Source of the DNA: Bacteroidota bacterium | GTDB lineage: Bacteria; Bacteroidota; Ignavibacteria; UBA10030 | Direction: 5' to 3' | DNA length: 64,000 nt | Assembly: GCA_025454835.1 (NCBI GenBank) | Contig: JALONQ010000002.1 | Span: forward strand, 197,483-261,482 | In this document: positions 35,518 to 43,793 of the stretch, piece after piece | Layout of the letters: the number at the start of each line of letters is the position of its first letter | How positions within the stretch are numbered: the first letter of the stretch is position 1 | Program-made: the position numbers and the translations under genes | Notes under the pieces: model-generated | Told to the model about the DNA's origin: nothing | Databases searched by the model: none | What the model saw: only the letters and a program-made list of their open reading frames with translations

Positions 35518-36897
35518 ATGACCTCGAACGAACCGACACTGGCCGCTGATGAACGAGGGTCGCTCTACGGCGGCCCGCGCGGCATTGCCGTCAAGATCCT
35601 CAACCGCATCGGCCGCTCCGACGCGTATCTCGACCGGTTGCTGGACCACGAGCTGCGCTCCGACGACCTCAACGAGCTCGACAAAGGACTGATGAACGAG
35701 ATCGTCACGGGCGTAACGCGGTGGCAGATGAAGCTCGACTGGGTCCTGACCGGATTCTTCCACGGCAACTTCACGAAGGCCGAGACCAACATCCGCAACG
35801 CCTTGCGGGTGGCGCTCTATCAGATCCTCTTCCTCGATCGCGTGCCGCATTCAGCCGCCGTCAACGAGGCCGTGGAGTTCATGAAGCGCATCCGTGGACA
35901 GAAAGCGGCCGACCTCGTCAATGCCGTTCTGAGGAATATCATCCGCAACCTCGAGAACATCCGTTACCCCGACCCCAAGGAGGACCGGATCCGGCATCTC
36001 TCCGTCGTCGAATCGCACCCGTACTGGATGACCCGGCGATGGGTCGATCGTTTCGGCTATGACGAAGCCCGGCGTCTCATGGCGGCCAACAATCGCATTC
36101 CTGAGCTGTCCCTCCGCGTCAACCGGCTGAAGACGGATATCAAGGCGTTCCATCAGCTCCTCGTGCAGCACAATGTCGCTTTCTCCGTCTCCAGGTATCT
36201 TGAGTGCTTCATCCGTGTGGCGCACATGTCCAACATCGGCGGCTCGGATATGTTCCGGCAGGGCTACATCTCGGTACAGGACGAAAGCGCTGGCCTGGCG
36301 GTGCGTCTGCTCGACCCCAAGCCGGGAGACCGGGTCATCGACCTGTGCGCGGCCCCTGGCGGAAAGACGGTCTTCATGGCCGAGCTCATGAACAACACGG
36401 GCGAGATCGTCGCCGTTGACCGGTATGAGACGCGGCTCAATCTCGTCAAGACGGCGGCGCAACGCACGGGCGTATCGATCGTTCAGCTGCTGGCCGGAGA
36501 CGCCTCGGAGATCGATCTGCCTCCGGGCGACCGCGTCCTCGTTGACGCTCCGTGTTCCGGGCTCGGTGTGCTGGCGAAGAAACCCGATGCCAAATGGCAC
36601 CGGGAGATCGAGGATATCGAGCGGCTTGGCGCCGCGCAGAAGGCGATCCTCGCCAACGCGTCGCGGCTCGTGAAGCCCGGAGGCGTGCTCGTCTACAGCA
36701 CCTGCACGATCGAGCCCGAAGAGAATCGGACGGTGATCGACGCCTTTCTGAAGGACCATCCAGCCTTCACGCTGGAAACCGCCTCGGCCTTTGTCCCCGC
36801 CGAGCTCGTGTCTTCGTCGGGGTCGATCGAGACCTTCACCCATCTGCACGGCATGGATGGCGCCTTCGCCGCACGTTTGCGGCGTTCAGCGTCCTGA
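35518..36897 (+). CDS. rsmB: 16S rRNA m5C methyltransferase RsmB-like
   Basis: A 459-residue protein with an N-terminal NusB-like RNA-binding domain (about 20-150; A-V-K-I-L-N-R-I, L-D-K-G-L-M-N-E-I-V-T-G-V, V-P-H-S-A-A-V-N-E-A-V). The SAM methyltransferase of the NOL1/NOP2/Sun family follows, with D-L-C-A-A-P-G-G-K-T, D-A-P-C-S-G-L-G-V and S-T-C-T-I-E-P-E-E-N. Both catalytic Cys residues are present (P-C and T-C motifs). The NusB fusion points to RsmB (C967 of 16S rRNA). Confidence 0.93.
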   Translation: MTSNEPTLAADERGSLYGGPRGIAVKILNRIGRSDAYLDRLLDHELRSDDLNELDKGLMNEIVTGVTRWQMKLDWVLTGFFHGNFTKAETNIRNALRVALYQILFLDRVPHSAAVNEAVEFMKRIRGQKAADLVNAVLRNIIRNLENIRYPDPKEDRIRHLSVVESHPYWMTRRWVDRFGYDEARRLMAANNRIPELSLRVNRLKTDIKAFHQLLVQHNVAFSVSRYLECFIRVAHMSNIGGSDMFRQGYISVQDESAGLAVRLLDPKPGDRVIDLCAAPGGKTVFMAELMNNTGEIVAVDRYETRLNLVKTAAQRTGVSIVQLLAGDASEIDLPPGDRVLVDAPCSGLGVLAKKPDAKWHREIEDIERLGAAQKAILANASRLVKPGGVLVYSTCTIEPEENRTVIDAFLKDHPAFTLETASAFVPAELVSSSGSIETFTHLHGMDGAFAARLRRSAS

Positions 36898-36936
36898 CCG
36901 GACCATCTCATCACGACTGCGAACTGGAGACCCGTC

Positions 36937-37956
36937 ATGCGACCGTTCCGCGTCCTCACTGCGCTGATCGCTTTCTCCTTCGGAATGTGCCTGGTGCTGC
37001 TGCGACCCGTCGGTCAGGGTCCGCTGGTCTCGACCTTTTCGATCGTGGCCGTCGACCTCGAGAATGGCGATGTCGGCGTTGCGGTGCAATCGAAGTTTCC
37101 GAACGTCCGTCCGGTCGTTCCCTGGGCTAAGGCCGGCGTGGGGGCGGTCGCGACGCAATCGTTCGCGAACACCTCGTTCGGACCGCGCGGTCTGTCGCTG
37201 ATGGAGAACGGCGCCACGGCCGAAGAAGCGATGCGCATTCTCGTCGCGACGGATAGCGCCCGGCAGAGCCGACAGGTCGGCATCATCGACCGGTTTGGGA
37301 ATGCCGCCAGCTGGACGGGACTGGAGTGCTTCGATTGGGCTGGCGGAGTGACGGGGAAGACGTGGGGCAAGCCCGGCGAGATCGTCGTCGGCAAGGGCTT
37401 TGCCGCGCAAGGGAACATCCTCGTCGGCAAGCCGACGGTCGAGGCGATGGCCAGGACGTTCGAGGGCACCAAAGGCTCGCTGTCGGACCGGCTGGTGGCC
37501 GCGCTGGTCGCCGGGGGCAAGGCTGGAGGCGATCGTCGCGGTGAGCAGTCGGCGGCGCTGCTGGTGAAGCGGGCCGGCGGATCGTACGACGGCTCTACCG
37601 ATGACTACATCGACATCTCGATCTACGATCATCCAACGCCGCTGAAGGAACTGGAAAGACTCTACGCGCTCCACCAGCTGTTCTTCTTCCGTTCTGACGA
37701 GAAGAACCTTCTGGTCGTCGACAACACGATCTGCCGCGAGTTGCAGGCGATCCTCAGCGATACGCAATACAAAGGCCACCAGTTCTACGCCGGTCCGGTG
37801 AACGGCGTGTTCGATGCCGCCACGCTCAAGTCACTCAACGACTTCATGGGCTGGGAGAACTACGACGTGCGGATGCGTACCGACAACCGGATCGACCGCC
37901 AAGTGCTGGAGGATATCCGCGCCAACTATCGGATCTGGAAGCAAACAAGACCGTAG
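36937..37956 (+). CDS. Secreted DUF1028 protein with peptidoglycan-binding-like C-terminus
   Basis: A 339-residue exported protein (hydrophobic N-terminus to about residue 27). The DUF1028 domain covers about 32-245: T-F-S-I-V-A-V-D, V-G-V-A-V-Q-S-K-F-P-N-V-R, V-P-W-A-K-A-G-V-G-A-V-A-T-Q-S, Q-G-N-I-L-V-G, G-G-D-R-R-G-E-Q-S-A-A-L-L. This family is thought to be Ntn-hydrolase-like. The C-terminal ~90 residues resemble a putative peptidoglycan-binding domain found fused to DUF1028 (G-P-V-N-G-V-F-D...T-L-K-S-L-N-D-F). The substrate is unknown. GGAG at about 36926 supports the start. Confidence 0.87.
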   Translation: MRPFRVLTALIAFSFGMCLVLLRPVGQGPLVSTFSIVAVDLENGDVGVAVQSKFPNVRPVVPWAKAGVGAVATQSFANTSFGPRGLSLMENGATAEEAMRILVATDSARQSRQVGIIDRFGNAASWTGLECFDWAGGVTGKTWGKPGEIVVGKGFAAQGNILVGKPTVEAMARTFEGTKGSLSDRLVAALVAGGKAGGDRRGEQSAALLVKRAGGSYDGSTDDYIDISIYDHPTPLKELERLYALHQLFFFRSDEKNLLVVDNTICRELQAILSDTQYKGHQFYAGPVNGVFDAATLKSLNDFMGWENYDVRMRTDNRIDRQVLEDIRANYRIWKQTRP

Positions 37957-37984
37957 AAGTCACATCTCGAACCGCGCGCGCCTG

Positions 37985-38014
37985 CCACGTTCGCAGATCA
38001 GACGCTGAACGTGG
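37985..38014. terminator. Inverted repeat after the DUF1028 gene
   Basis: CCACGTTC (37985-37992) pairs with GAACGTGG (38007-38014); a second pairing CCTGCC/GGCAGG (37981-37986 with 38021-38026) is possible. There is no T-tract, so it may be a processing or weak termination site. Confidence 0.4.
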
Positions 38015-38132
38015 TCTGCAGGCAGGGGCAGCGTTTGCGGCGGTCGCTGCGCGCATCAGTTCTGCTCGTATCGTATGAATTCCTGACGTTGTGCCACGAC
38101 GCTTCACCAATTCGTTCTCAACAGGAAATCCC

Positions 38133-39347
38133 ATGACCCCGAACGCATTGTTGGCCGAAGAACTGCGCCGCATGGAGGCGTCGCAGACCTACAAATACGA
38201 AACGCCGCTGCGTTCCCCCCAGGGCGGACGCGTCAACGTCGGAGGCAAGGAGGTGGTGATGCTCGCCTCGAACAACTATCTCGGTATGTCCAATCATCCC
38301 GCGATCCGGGCGGCGGCGATCGACGGTATCAAACGATTCGGTTACGGCGTCGCGTCGGCCCGCTTCCTCTGCGGCACGCAGACGATCCACCAACAGCTGG
38401 AGAAGAAGCTCTCCTCGTTCGTGGGTGCGGAGGATACGATCCTGTTCTCGTCGTCGTTCGCGGCCAACGTGGGGTTCTTCTCGGCGATCACGAACGAGAA
38501 GATGGGCCGCGAGACCTACAAGGACGTTATCTACAGCGATCGGTTGAACCATGCGAGTATCATCGACGGCCAGCGTCTGTCGCGGGCCGAGGTGACGGAC
38601 AAGAAGATCTACGAGCACAACGACGTCGCCCACCTGGAACGACAGCTCGAAGAAGACAAGGGCAAGGACTATCGTGTTCGGATGATCGCGACCGACGGCG
38701 TGTTCAGCATGGAAGGGGATATGGCGCCACTGCCGCAGCTTGTCGAGCTGGCGGGGAAGCACAAGGCCATGCTCTTTGTCGACGACTGTCACGGCGTCGG
38801 GGTCATGGGAAAGACCGGCCGCGGCACGGCGGAGCACTTCGGCCTCGTCGGCCAGGTGGACGTGACCATCGGAACGCTCGGCAAGGCTATCGGCGGGTCG
38901 GCCGGCGGGTTCATCAGCGGCACGAAGGAAATGGTCTCGTACCTTCGGCAGAAGGCCCGTACATACGTCTTCTCCAATTCCCTCCCGCCATCGATCGTCA
39001 TGGCTTCGATCGCGGCGCTCGACCTCCTGAAGAAGGACCGGTCGATCGTCCGGCGACTGCATCAGAACACGGCCACCTTCCGCCGTGAGATCCAGGCGCT
39101 GGGATTTCGCATTATCGAGGGGATCCATCCCGTCGTTCCGGTCATGCTGGGCGAGGCCGATGTGGCCCAGAAGATGAGCGCGGAGTTGCTCAAGGCCGGC
39201 GTGTACATCAAGGGACTGTGGTTCCCGGTCGTACCGCACGGTCATGCGCGCTTGCGGGCTCAGATCTCGGCGGCGCATTCGTCCTCAGACCTCGACCGTG
39301 CGCTGTCGGCGTTCGAGAAGGTGGGAAAGAAGCTCGGCGTCATCTGA
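38133..39347 (+). CDS. kbl: PLP-dependent alpha-oxoamine synthase (Kbl-like)
   Basis: A 404-residue fold-type I PLP enzyme. It has A-S-N-N-Y-L-G-M, G-V-A-S-A-R-F-L-C-G-T-Q, D-D-C-H-G-V-G-V-M-G-K-T-G-R-G, and the PLP lysine in I-G-T-L-G-K-A-I-G-G-S-A-G-G. These fit 2-amino-3-ketobutyrate CoA ligase (glycine C-acetyltransferase). Related 8-amino-7-oxononanoate synthase (BioF) or serine palmitoyltransferase are alternatives not excluded by eye. The ATG at 38133 with AGGAAA upstream is used; an upstream in-frame ATG lacks family similarity. Confidence 0.87.
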   Translation: MTPNALLAEELRRMEASQTYKYETPLRSPQGGRVNVGGKEVVMLASNNYLGMSNHPAIRAAAIDGIKRFGYGVASARFLCGTQTIHQQLEKKLSSFVGAEDTILFSSSFAANVGFFSAITNEKMGRETYKDVIYSDRLNHASIIDGQRLSRAEVTDKKIYEHNDVAHLERQLEEDKGKDYRVRMIATDGVFSMEGDMAPLPQLVELAGKHKAMLFVDDCHGVGVMGKTGRGTAEHFGLVGQVDVTIGTLGKAIGGSAGGFISGTKEMVSYLRQKARTYVFSNSLPPSIVMASIAALDLLKKDRSIVRRLHQNTATFRREIQALGFRIIEGIHPVVPVMLGEADVAQKMSAELLKAGVYIKGLWFPVVPHGHARLRAQISAAHSSSDLDRALSAFEKVGKKLGVI

Positions 39348-39356
39348 GCATCCGCC

Positions 39357-40490
39357 ATGGCCTCATCCCGCCTGACCTTCCTTGACCTGCTGAGGGGCGG
39401 CGCCGCCCTCGTGATGATCGAGGTTCATGTGGTGAACGCGTTCCTCGTTACGTCGACGCGTGACGCTTGGTGGTTCCCGGCCCTCAACTACGTCAACGGG
39501 CTTGTGGCGCCGTCGTTTCTCTTTGCGGCGGGGTTTGCCTTCGCGCTGACCTCAGCCCGTGCGCTCGAATCGGGCGATGCCGGCCGGTGGGGACGGGTTC
39601 GAAAGAACCTGAGGCGCATCGGACTGGTGCTGGCGGGCGGCTACTTGCTGCACCTGCCCGGGTACGGCTGGTCGAAGTTCGCCGCGATCTCCGACGTTGC
39701 CTGGCTGCGGTTCCTGCAGGCGGACATCCTCCATACGATCGCCGTCGGATTGCTCCTCCTGCTCGTAGTTCGGGAGTTCCTCGGCGGCGTGAGGGGACTG
39801 GTGCGCAGCGCTTGGTTCCTGGGGCTGGGCGCCGTGGTCGTCGCGCCGTGGACGTGGCTGTGGGACGCGCAGGCGGCCCTTCCGGCACCGATCGCGGCGT
39901 ACGTGAACGGAACGCCGTACTCGCAATTCCCCCTTTTCCCGTGGCTGGCGTTCCTGATGGCGGGCGCGCTCACTGCCGCATCGTATCCCAAAGGGGGAGA
40001 GGGGCCGTCCGTTCGTGTTTGGATCACGCGCGTCGGGTGGTTGGGAGCCGCAATGGCCATCGGCGCGGGATTCATCCGCTGGACGGAGCTTTCGATTGCC
40101 CTGCCCGACGTGCACGTTCGGGCGAATCCGTGGTTCGTGTTCGAGCGGCTGGGCGTGATCCTGGCCCTCGTCTCCGCGGCTGGTAGCTGGTCGCAGCGCC
40201 ATCCGCACCCGCCGTTCGTGTTCCGCGACGTCAGCCGGGAATCGCTGCAGGTCTACGTGTTTCACTTGATGGTCATCTATGGTGATTGGATCGACGGGTC
40301 GAGCTTTGCATTCCACTACAAGCACCGGTTCGAGTGGCCGTTCGTCCTCGTGCTGACCTTATTGCTCATGGCGGCGATGGTCGGGACCGCATGGGGATGG
40401 CAGGCCTGGAAACGCCGATCGCCGTCGACCGCGCGCGCGGGGTTCTTCGTGGCCGTTACGATCGGCGCTGTGATCTTCTTCCTTCGATGA
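39357..40490 (+). CDS. Acyltransferase-like membrane protein (HGSNAT/DUF1624 type)
   Basis: A 377-residue polytopic protein with about ten transmembrane helices. The N-terminal F-L-D-L-L-R-G-G-A-A-L-V-M-I-E-V-H-V-V-N motif, with Asp-Arg and His-Asn, is typical of heparan-alpha-glucosaminide N-acetyltransferase/DUF1624 proteins. L-Q-A-D-I-L-H-T-I-A-V and L-Q-V-Y-V-F-H-L provide further membrane His residues. Such proteins may transfer acyl groups to sugars across the inner membrane. The substrate is unknown. It starts ten bases after the kbl stop and is followed four bases later by rmuC. Confidence 0.8.
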   Translation: MASSRLTFLDLLRGGAALVMIEVHVVNAFLVTSTRDAWWFPALNYVNGLVAPSFLFAAGFAFALTSARALESGDAGRWGRVRKNLRRIGLVLAGGYLLHLPGYGWSKFAAISDVAWLRFLQADILHTIAVGLLLLLVVREFLGGVRGLVRSAWFLGLGAVVVAPWTWLWDAQAALPAPIAAYVNGTPYSQFPLFPWLAFLMAGALTAASYPKGGEGPSVRVWITRVGWLGAAMAIGAGFIRWTELSIALPDVHVRANPWFVFERLGVILALVSAAGSWSQRHPHPPFVFRDVSRESLQVYVFHLMVIYGDWIDGSSFAFHYKHRFEWPFVLVLTLLLMAAMVGTAWGWQAWKRRSPSTARAGFFVAVTIGAVIFFLR

Positions 40491-40494
40491 ACAC

Positions 40495-41658
40495 ATGACA
40501 CCTTTTGAGATCCTCCTTCTGGCGGCTGTCGGACTGCTGGCAGTGACGGTCGCGGTTCTCTGGCGCCATCGCGGAGCAGCCCCTGGCGCTGTGCCAGAGA
40601 CCGCGCTGCTCGTCCAACAGCAGATCGACGCATTACGATCGGAGGTGCAGCAGAGCCTTCGGGGTACCGCCGACACCGTGAACCAGACCCTGCGTGCAAC
40701 GCATGAATCGATGCAGCAGACGCTGCGCCTGACGACCGATCAGGTTGGTCAGCAGCTTTCGTCGGTCACCACCCATCTGCAGGGCGTCACGTCGCAGATG
40801 CAATCGAATACGGGCCAGGTTGGAAGCCGGCTCGACAATGCGGCGAAGGTCATCCAGGACGTTCAGCGACAGCTGGGTGACCTGGGGAGGGCCACGCAGG
40901 ACATCAAGGAACTGGGCCAAAGCGTTTCAAAGCTCGAAGAATTGTTGAAGGCGCCAAAACTGCGGGGCGGATTGGGCGAGTTGCTGCTGGAGGATTTGTT
41001 GCGTCAAGTCCTGCCGGTGAACGCGTTCAAAACGCAGTACAAGTTTCGGAACGGCGAGAAGGTCGACGCGATCATCCAGACGTCAGGCGGCATGGTGCCG
41101 GTCGACTCGAAGTTCCCGTTGGAGAATTTCCGGAAGATGTCGATGGCGACGTCGGATCAGGAGCGCACGACGGCGACCAGGCTGTTCCGCACCGACGTCA
41201 AGAAGCACATCGACGACATCGCCAAGAAGTACATCGTCCCGGACGAGGGCACCTTCGATTTCGCGCTGATGTACATTCCCGCGGAGAATATCTACTACGA
41301 GACGATCATCAAGGACGAGAAGTTTGAAGGGGAGGACGGGATCTACGGATACGCGATGAGCCGTCACGTGGTGCCGGTGTCGCCCAATTCCTTCTATGCC
41401 CACCTGCGGGTCATCGCGCTTGGCTTCCGGGGACTTCAGGTCGAAGCGAGTGCCCAGGAGATCATCGCGAGCCTCAAGCGGTTGGACGGAGAACTGAAGA
41501 AGTTCCGCGATGCCTTCGACACGCTCGGCACGCACCTCACCAATGCCAAGAATTCCTACGACAAGTCCGAGCGTCAGCTGGGTGTCTTCTCTGACAAGCT
41601 CGACGGGGTGCAGCTGTTGCAGGAAGGCGGGACGAAGGACCTTCCCCCGTCGGCCTAG
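40495..41658 (+). CDS. rmuC: DNA recombination protein RmuC homologue
   Basis: A 387-residue protein with an N-terminal membrane anchor (about 4-23), a long Gln-rich coiled coil (about 35-145), and the RmuC nuclease-like domain (about 150-345): G-E-L-L-L-E-D-L-L-R, D-A-I-I-Q-T, P-V-D-S-K-F-P-L-E-N-F, F-D-F-A-L-M-Y-I-P-A-E and V-P-V-S-P-N-S-F-Y. RmuC is linked to limiting inversions and rearrangements at short inverted repeats. Identification is firm. Confidence 0.93.
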   Translation: MTPFEILLLAAVGLLAVTVAVLWRHRGAAPGAVPETALLVQQQIDALRSEVQQSLRGTADTVNQTLRATHESMQQTLRLTTDQVGQQLSSVTTHLQGVTSQMQSNTGQVGSRLDNAAKVIQDVQRQLGDLGRATQDIKELGQSVSKLEELLKAPKLRGGLGELLLEDLLRQVLPVNAFKTQYKFRNGEKVDAIIQTSGGMVPVDSKFPLENFRKMSMATSDQERTTATRLFRTDVKKHIDDIAKKYIVPDEGTFDFALMYIPAENIYYETIIKDEKFEGEDGIYGYAMSRHVVPVSPNSFYAHLRVIALGFRGLQVEASAQEIIASLKRLDGELKKFRDAFDTLGTHLTNAKNSYDKSERQLGVFSDKLDGVQLLQEGGTKDLPPSA

Positions 41659-41744
41659 GCACCGATTTGTTGATTTTTGAGGCCGCTTTGCCGATATTGA
41701 CCCGACTTTTTTCATCCCATCGAATCCCACATCTAGGAGGTCGC

Positions 41745-42527
41745 ATGTCCGATAGCACCGCAACGCCCGCCACTGGCATGGAGTGGAAGTGGGTTCTTGC
41801 CGGCGTCTTCGCCGGTCTCATCATCGTCGGGGCATCCTACTATATCGTGGCCCCCGTCTTCCACAGCCCTGCGGTCCAGATCCTGGTAATGATGGTGGGG
41901 TTCTCGATCACGGGCGTCATCGTGGGTTACTTTTCGCCTGGCGTGACGATCCGTGAATCCGGCATCGCCGGGGCGATCGTCATGCTGCTCGTTATGGTTC
42001 TCATGGCGCTCGCAGGAGATCCCGAGAACATGGTGGCGGACAAGTTCATCGACTTCCTTCTCTTGCTGCTTGGCATCGGCTTTTCGGTGACGGGGGCTTG
42101 GGCCGGCGAGAAGCTGCAGGGCGGCGAAGCTCCCGCGACGGAGGAAGAGAAAGCCGAGGACGTCATTCACTGGAAGTGGGTGCTGACCGGAGTGGTGGTT
42201 GGCTTCGCCCTGAGTGCGCTGTTCGTCTTTCTGACCTTCCCGATCCACAAGAGCATGATCGTCACGCTCGTGGCGTTCCTGCTTTCGTTCACCATCGCCG
42301 GCTTCATCGTCGGGTACAAGTCGCCCGGCGTGACCCTCAAAGAACCTGCCATCGCTGGCATCTTCACGGTCATCGTCGATTGGGTATTCCTCGAATTCGC
42401 CATCAGTCTGAGCATAGCGGCCGAAGACCTGATCTCCGGTCTCGCACTCGGTTTCCTCTTTTCGTTGCTTGGTGCCTGGCTCGGCGAGAAGTACCAAGTG
42501 AGCCGCCAGACGGGGGCGACAGAATAG
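41745..42527 (+). CDS. Membrane protein made of two tandem copies of one unit
   Basis: A 260-residue protein. AGGAGG at 41735-41740 sets the ATG at 41745. Residues about 13-95 and 137-220 are copies of one another: M-E-W-K-W-V-L-A-G-V versus I-H-W-K-W-V-L-T-G-V, then I-T-G-V-I-V-G-Y-F-S-P-G-V-T-I-R-E versus I-A-G-F-I-V-G-Y-K-S-P-G-V-T-L-K-E. Each unit has three helices and is followed by another helix ending G-A-W-x-G-E-K. The acidic linker E-E-E-K-A-E-D separates them. The family is not recognised. The two-fold repeat suggests a channel or transporter-like pseudosymmetry, but no function can be assigned. Confidence 0.85.
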   Translation: MSDSTATPATGMEWKWVLAGVFAGLIIVGASYYIVAPVFHSPAVQILVMMVGFSITGVIVGYFSPGVTIRESGIAGAIVMLLVMVLMALAGDPENMVADKFIDFLLLLLGIGFSVTGAWAGEKLQGGEAPATEEEKAEDVIHWKWVLTGVVVGFALSALFVFLTFPIHKSMIVTLVAFLLSFTIAGFIVGYKSPGVTLKEPAIAGIFTVIVDWVFLEFAISLSIAAEDLISGLALGFLFSLLGAWLGEKYQVSRQTGATE

Positions 42528-42548
42528 TCCCAGATCCATTCTCGTTGA

Positions 42549-42590
42549 GCGGGCCCCTTCGGAACACACGAGGGGGCCCGCGTCGTTTCT
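42549..42590 (+). terminator. Terminator hairpin before pfkA
   Basis: A 9-bp perfect stem (42549-42557 with 42573-42581), 15-base loop, followed by GTCGTTTCTT. Confidence 0.75.
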
Positions 42591-42617
42591 TCCCTGTCAG
42601 CGCCGGTCGCAAGAGCT

Positions 42618-42646
42618 TTGATTGCCCTGACAATCCTTCGTATCTT
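42618..42646 (+). promoter_or_regulatory. pfkA promoter, TTG-N20-TAnnTT type
   Basis: TTG (42618-42620) and TATCTT (42641-42646) are spaced by exactly 20 bases; T precedes TTG and TC follows, close to the Bacteroidetes TTTG/TAnnTTTG pair. It follows a terminator and precedes the pfkA ATG by about 48 bases. Confidence 0.7.
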
Positions 42647-42693
42647 TCAGTCTTACGGTGTATCCTGTTGATCACTAGAGAGAAGTCTGACCC

Positions 42694-43791
42694 ATGACTA
42701 AAATGAAACTGCGGCGTGTGGGCATCTTGACGGGCGGCGGCGATTGCCCCGGGCTCAACGCTGTTATCCGCGGCATCGCGAAGCCGGCGATGCAGTACTT
42801 CGGGGCGACGGTCGTCGGTATCGAGGACGGTTTTGAGGGATTCGTCGAAGGCCGCGCGCGCGAACTGAGCCCCCGGGACCTGAGCGGTATCGTGAATCTC
42901 GGCGGCACCATCCTCGGCACTTCCAACAAAGGAAATCCGTTTCAGTTTCCCGTTGAGACCCCGTCGGGGATCGAGGTGTACGACTACTCGGAGCATGCCA
43001 TACGCAACTACAAGGACTGGCAGCTCGATGCCTTGTTCGCCATCGGCGGCGACGGGACGATGCACATCGTCGACAAGTTCACGGAGTTGGGCTTGAACAT
43101 GGTGGGCGTGCCGAAGACGATCGACAACGATCTCTCGGCTACCGACGTGACGTTCGGGTTCGATTCCGCCGTGAGCGTGGCCACTGAGGCCATCGACCGG
43201 CTCCATACGACGGCGTCCGCTCACCACCGCGTGATGGTCCTCGAGGTCATGGGCCGCTACGCGGGATGGATCGCCCTCCACGCCGGTCTGGCAGGAGGCG
43301 CGGACGTCATCCTCATCCCGGAGATCCCTTTCCAGTGGAGCAAAGTGTATGAGCACGTTTTAAAACGCGGAAAGCGTGGCAGCCGGTTCTCCATTATCGC
43401 CGTGGCCGAAGGAGCCAAACCGTCCGAAGGAGACATCGTCGTCAAAGAAACGGATAAGAAGCGGACGGACCCGATCCGGCTCGGAGGCATCGGCGAGTAC
43501 GTCGGCAAGATGATCCAGGACAACACGGGATTGGAGACGCGCGTGGCCGTCCTTGGACACGTCCAGCGCGGAGGCAGTCCGACACCGCACGATCGCGTGC
43601 TCGCGACGCGGTTCGGTTCGATGGCGCTGCAGATCGCTACGGAAGGGCGCTTCGGCCATATGGTCAGCCTTCGCGGCGACGAAGTGACCGCCGTGCCGGT
43701 CAAAGAGGCCATCCTCAAGCTCCGAACCGTCCCGATCGATTCGCAACTCATCGTGGCGGCGCGCTCCGTCGGAACGTCGTTCGGCGACTGA
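42694..43791 (+). CDS. pfkA: 6-phosphofructokinase
   Basis: A 365-residue PfkA-family enzyme. It has G-I-L-T-G-G-G-D-C-P-G-L-N-A, the phosphoryl-donor loop A-I-G-G-D-G-T (about 117-122), the catalytic P-K-T-I-D-N-D (about 139-145), M-G-R-Y-A-G-W-I-A and R-V-A-V-L-G-H-V-Q-R-G-G-S-P-T. Gly after G-G-D matches ATP use, while Lys in P-K-T-I-D-N-D is the residue of PPi-type and group III enzymes. ATP dependence is therefore likely but not certain. It starts an operon with the quinone oxidoreductase, aat and purC. Confidence 0.93.
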   Translation: MTKMKLRRVGILTGGGDCPGLNAVIRGIAKPAMQYFGATVVGIEDGFEGFVEGRARELSPRDLSGIVNLGGTILGTSNKGNPFQFPVETPSGIEVYDYSEHAIRNYKDWQLDALFAIGGDGTMHIVDKFTELGLNMVGVPKTIDNDLSATDVTFGFDSAVSVATEAIDRLHTTASAHHRVMVLEVMGRYAGWIALHAGLAGGADVILIPEIPFQWSKVYEHVLKRGKRGSRFSIIAVAEGAKPSEGDIVVKETDKKRTDPIRLGGIGEYVGKMIQDNTGLETRVAVLGHVQRGGSPTPHDRVLATRFGSMALQIATEGRFGHMVSLRGDEVTAVPVKEAILKLRTVPIDSQLIVAARSVGTSFGD

Positions 43792-43793
43792 CC

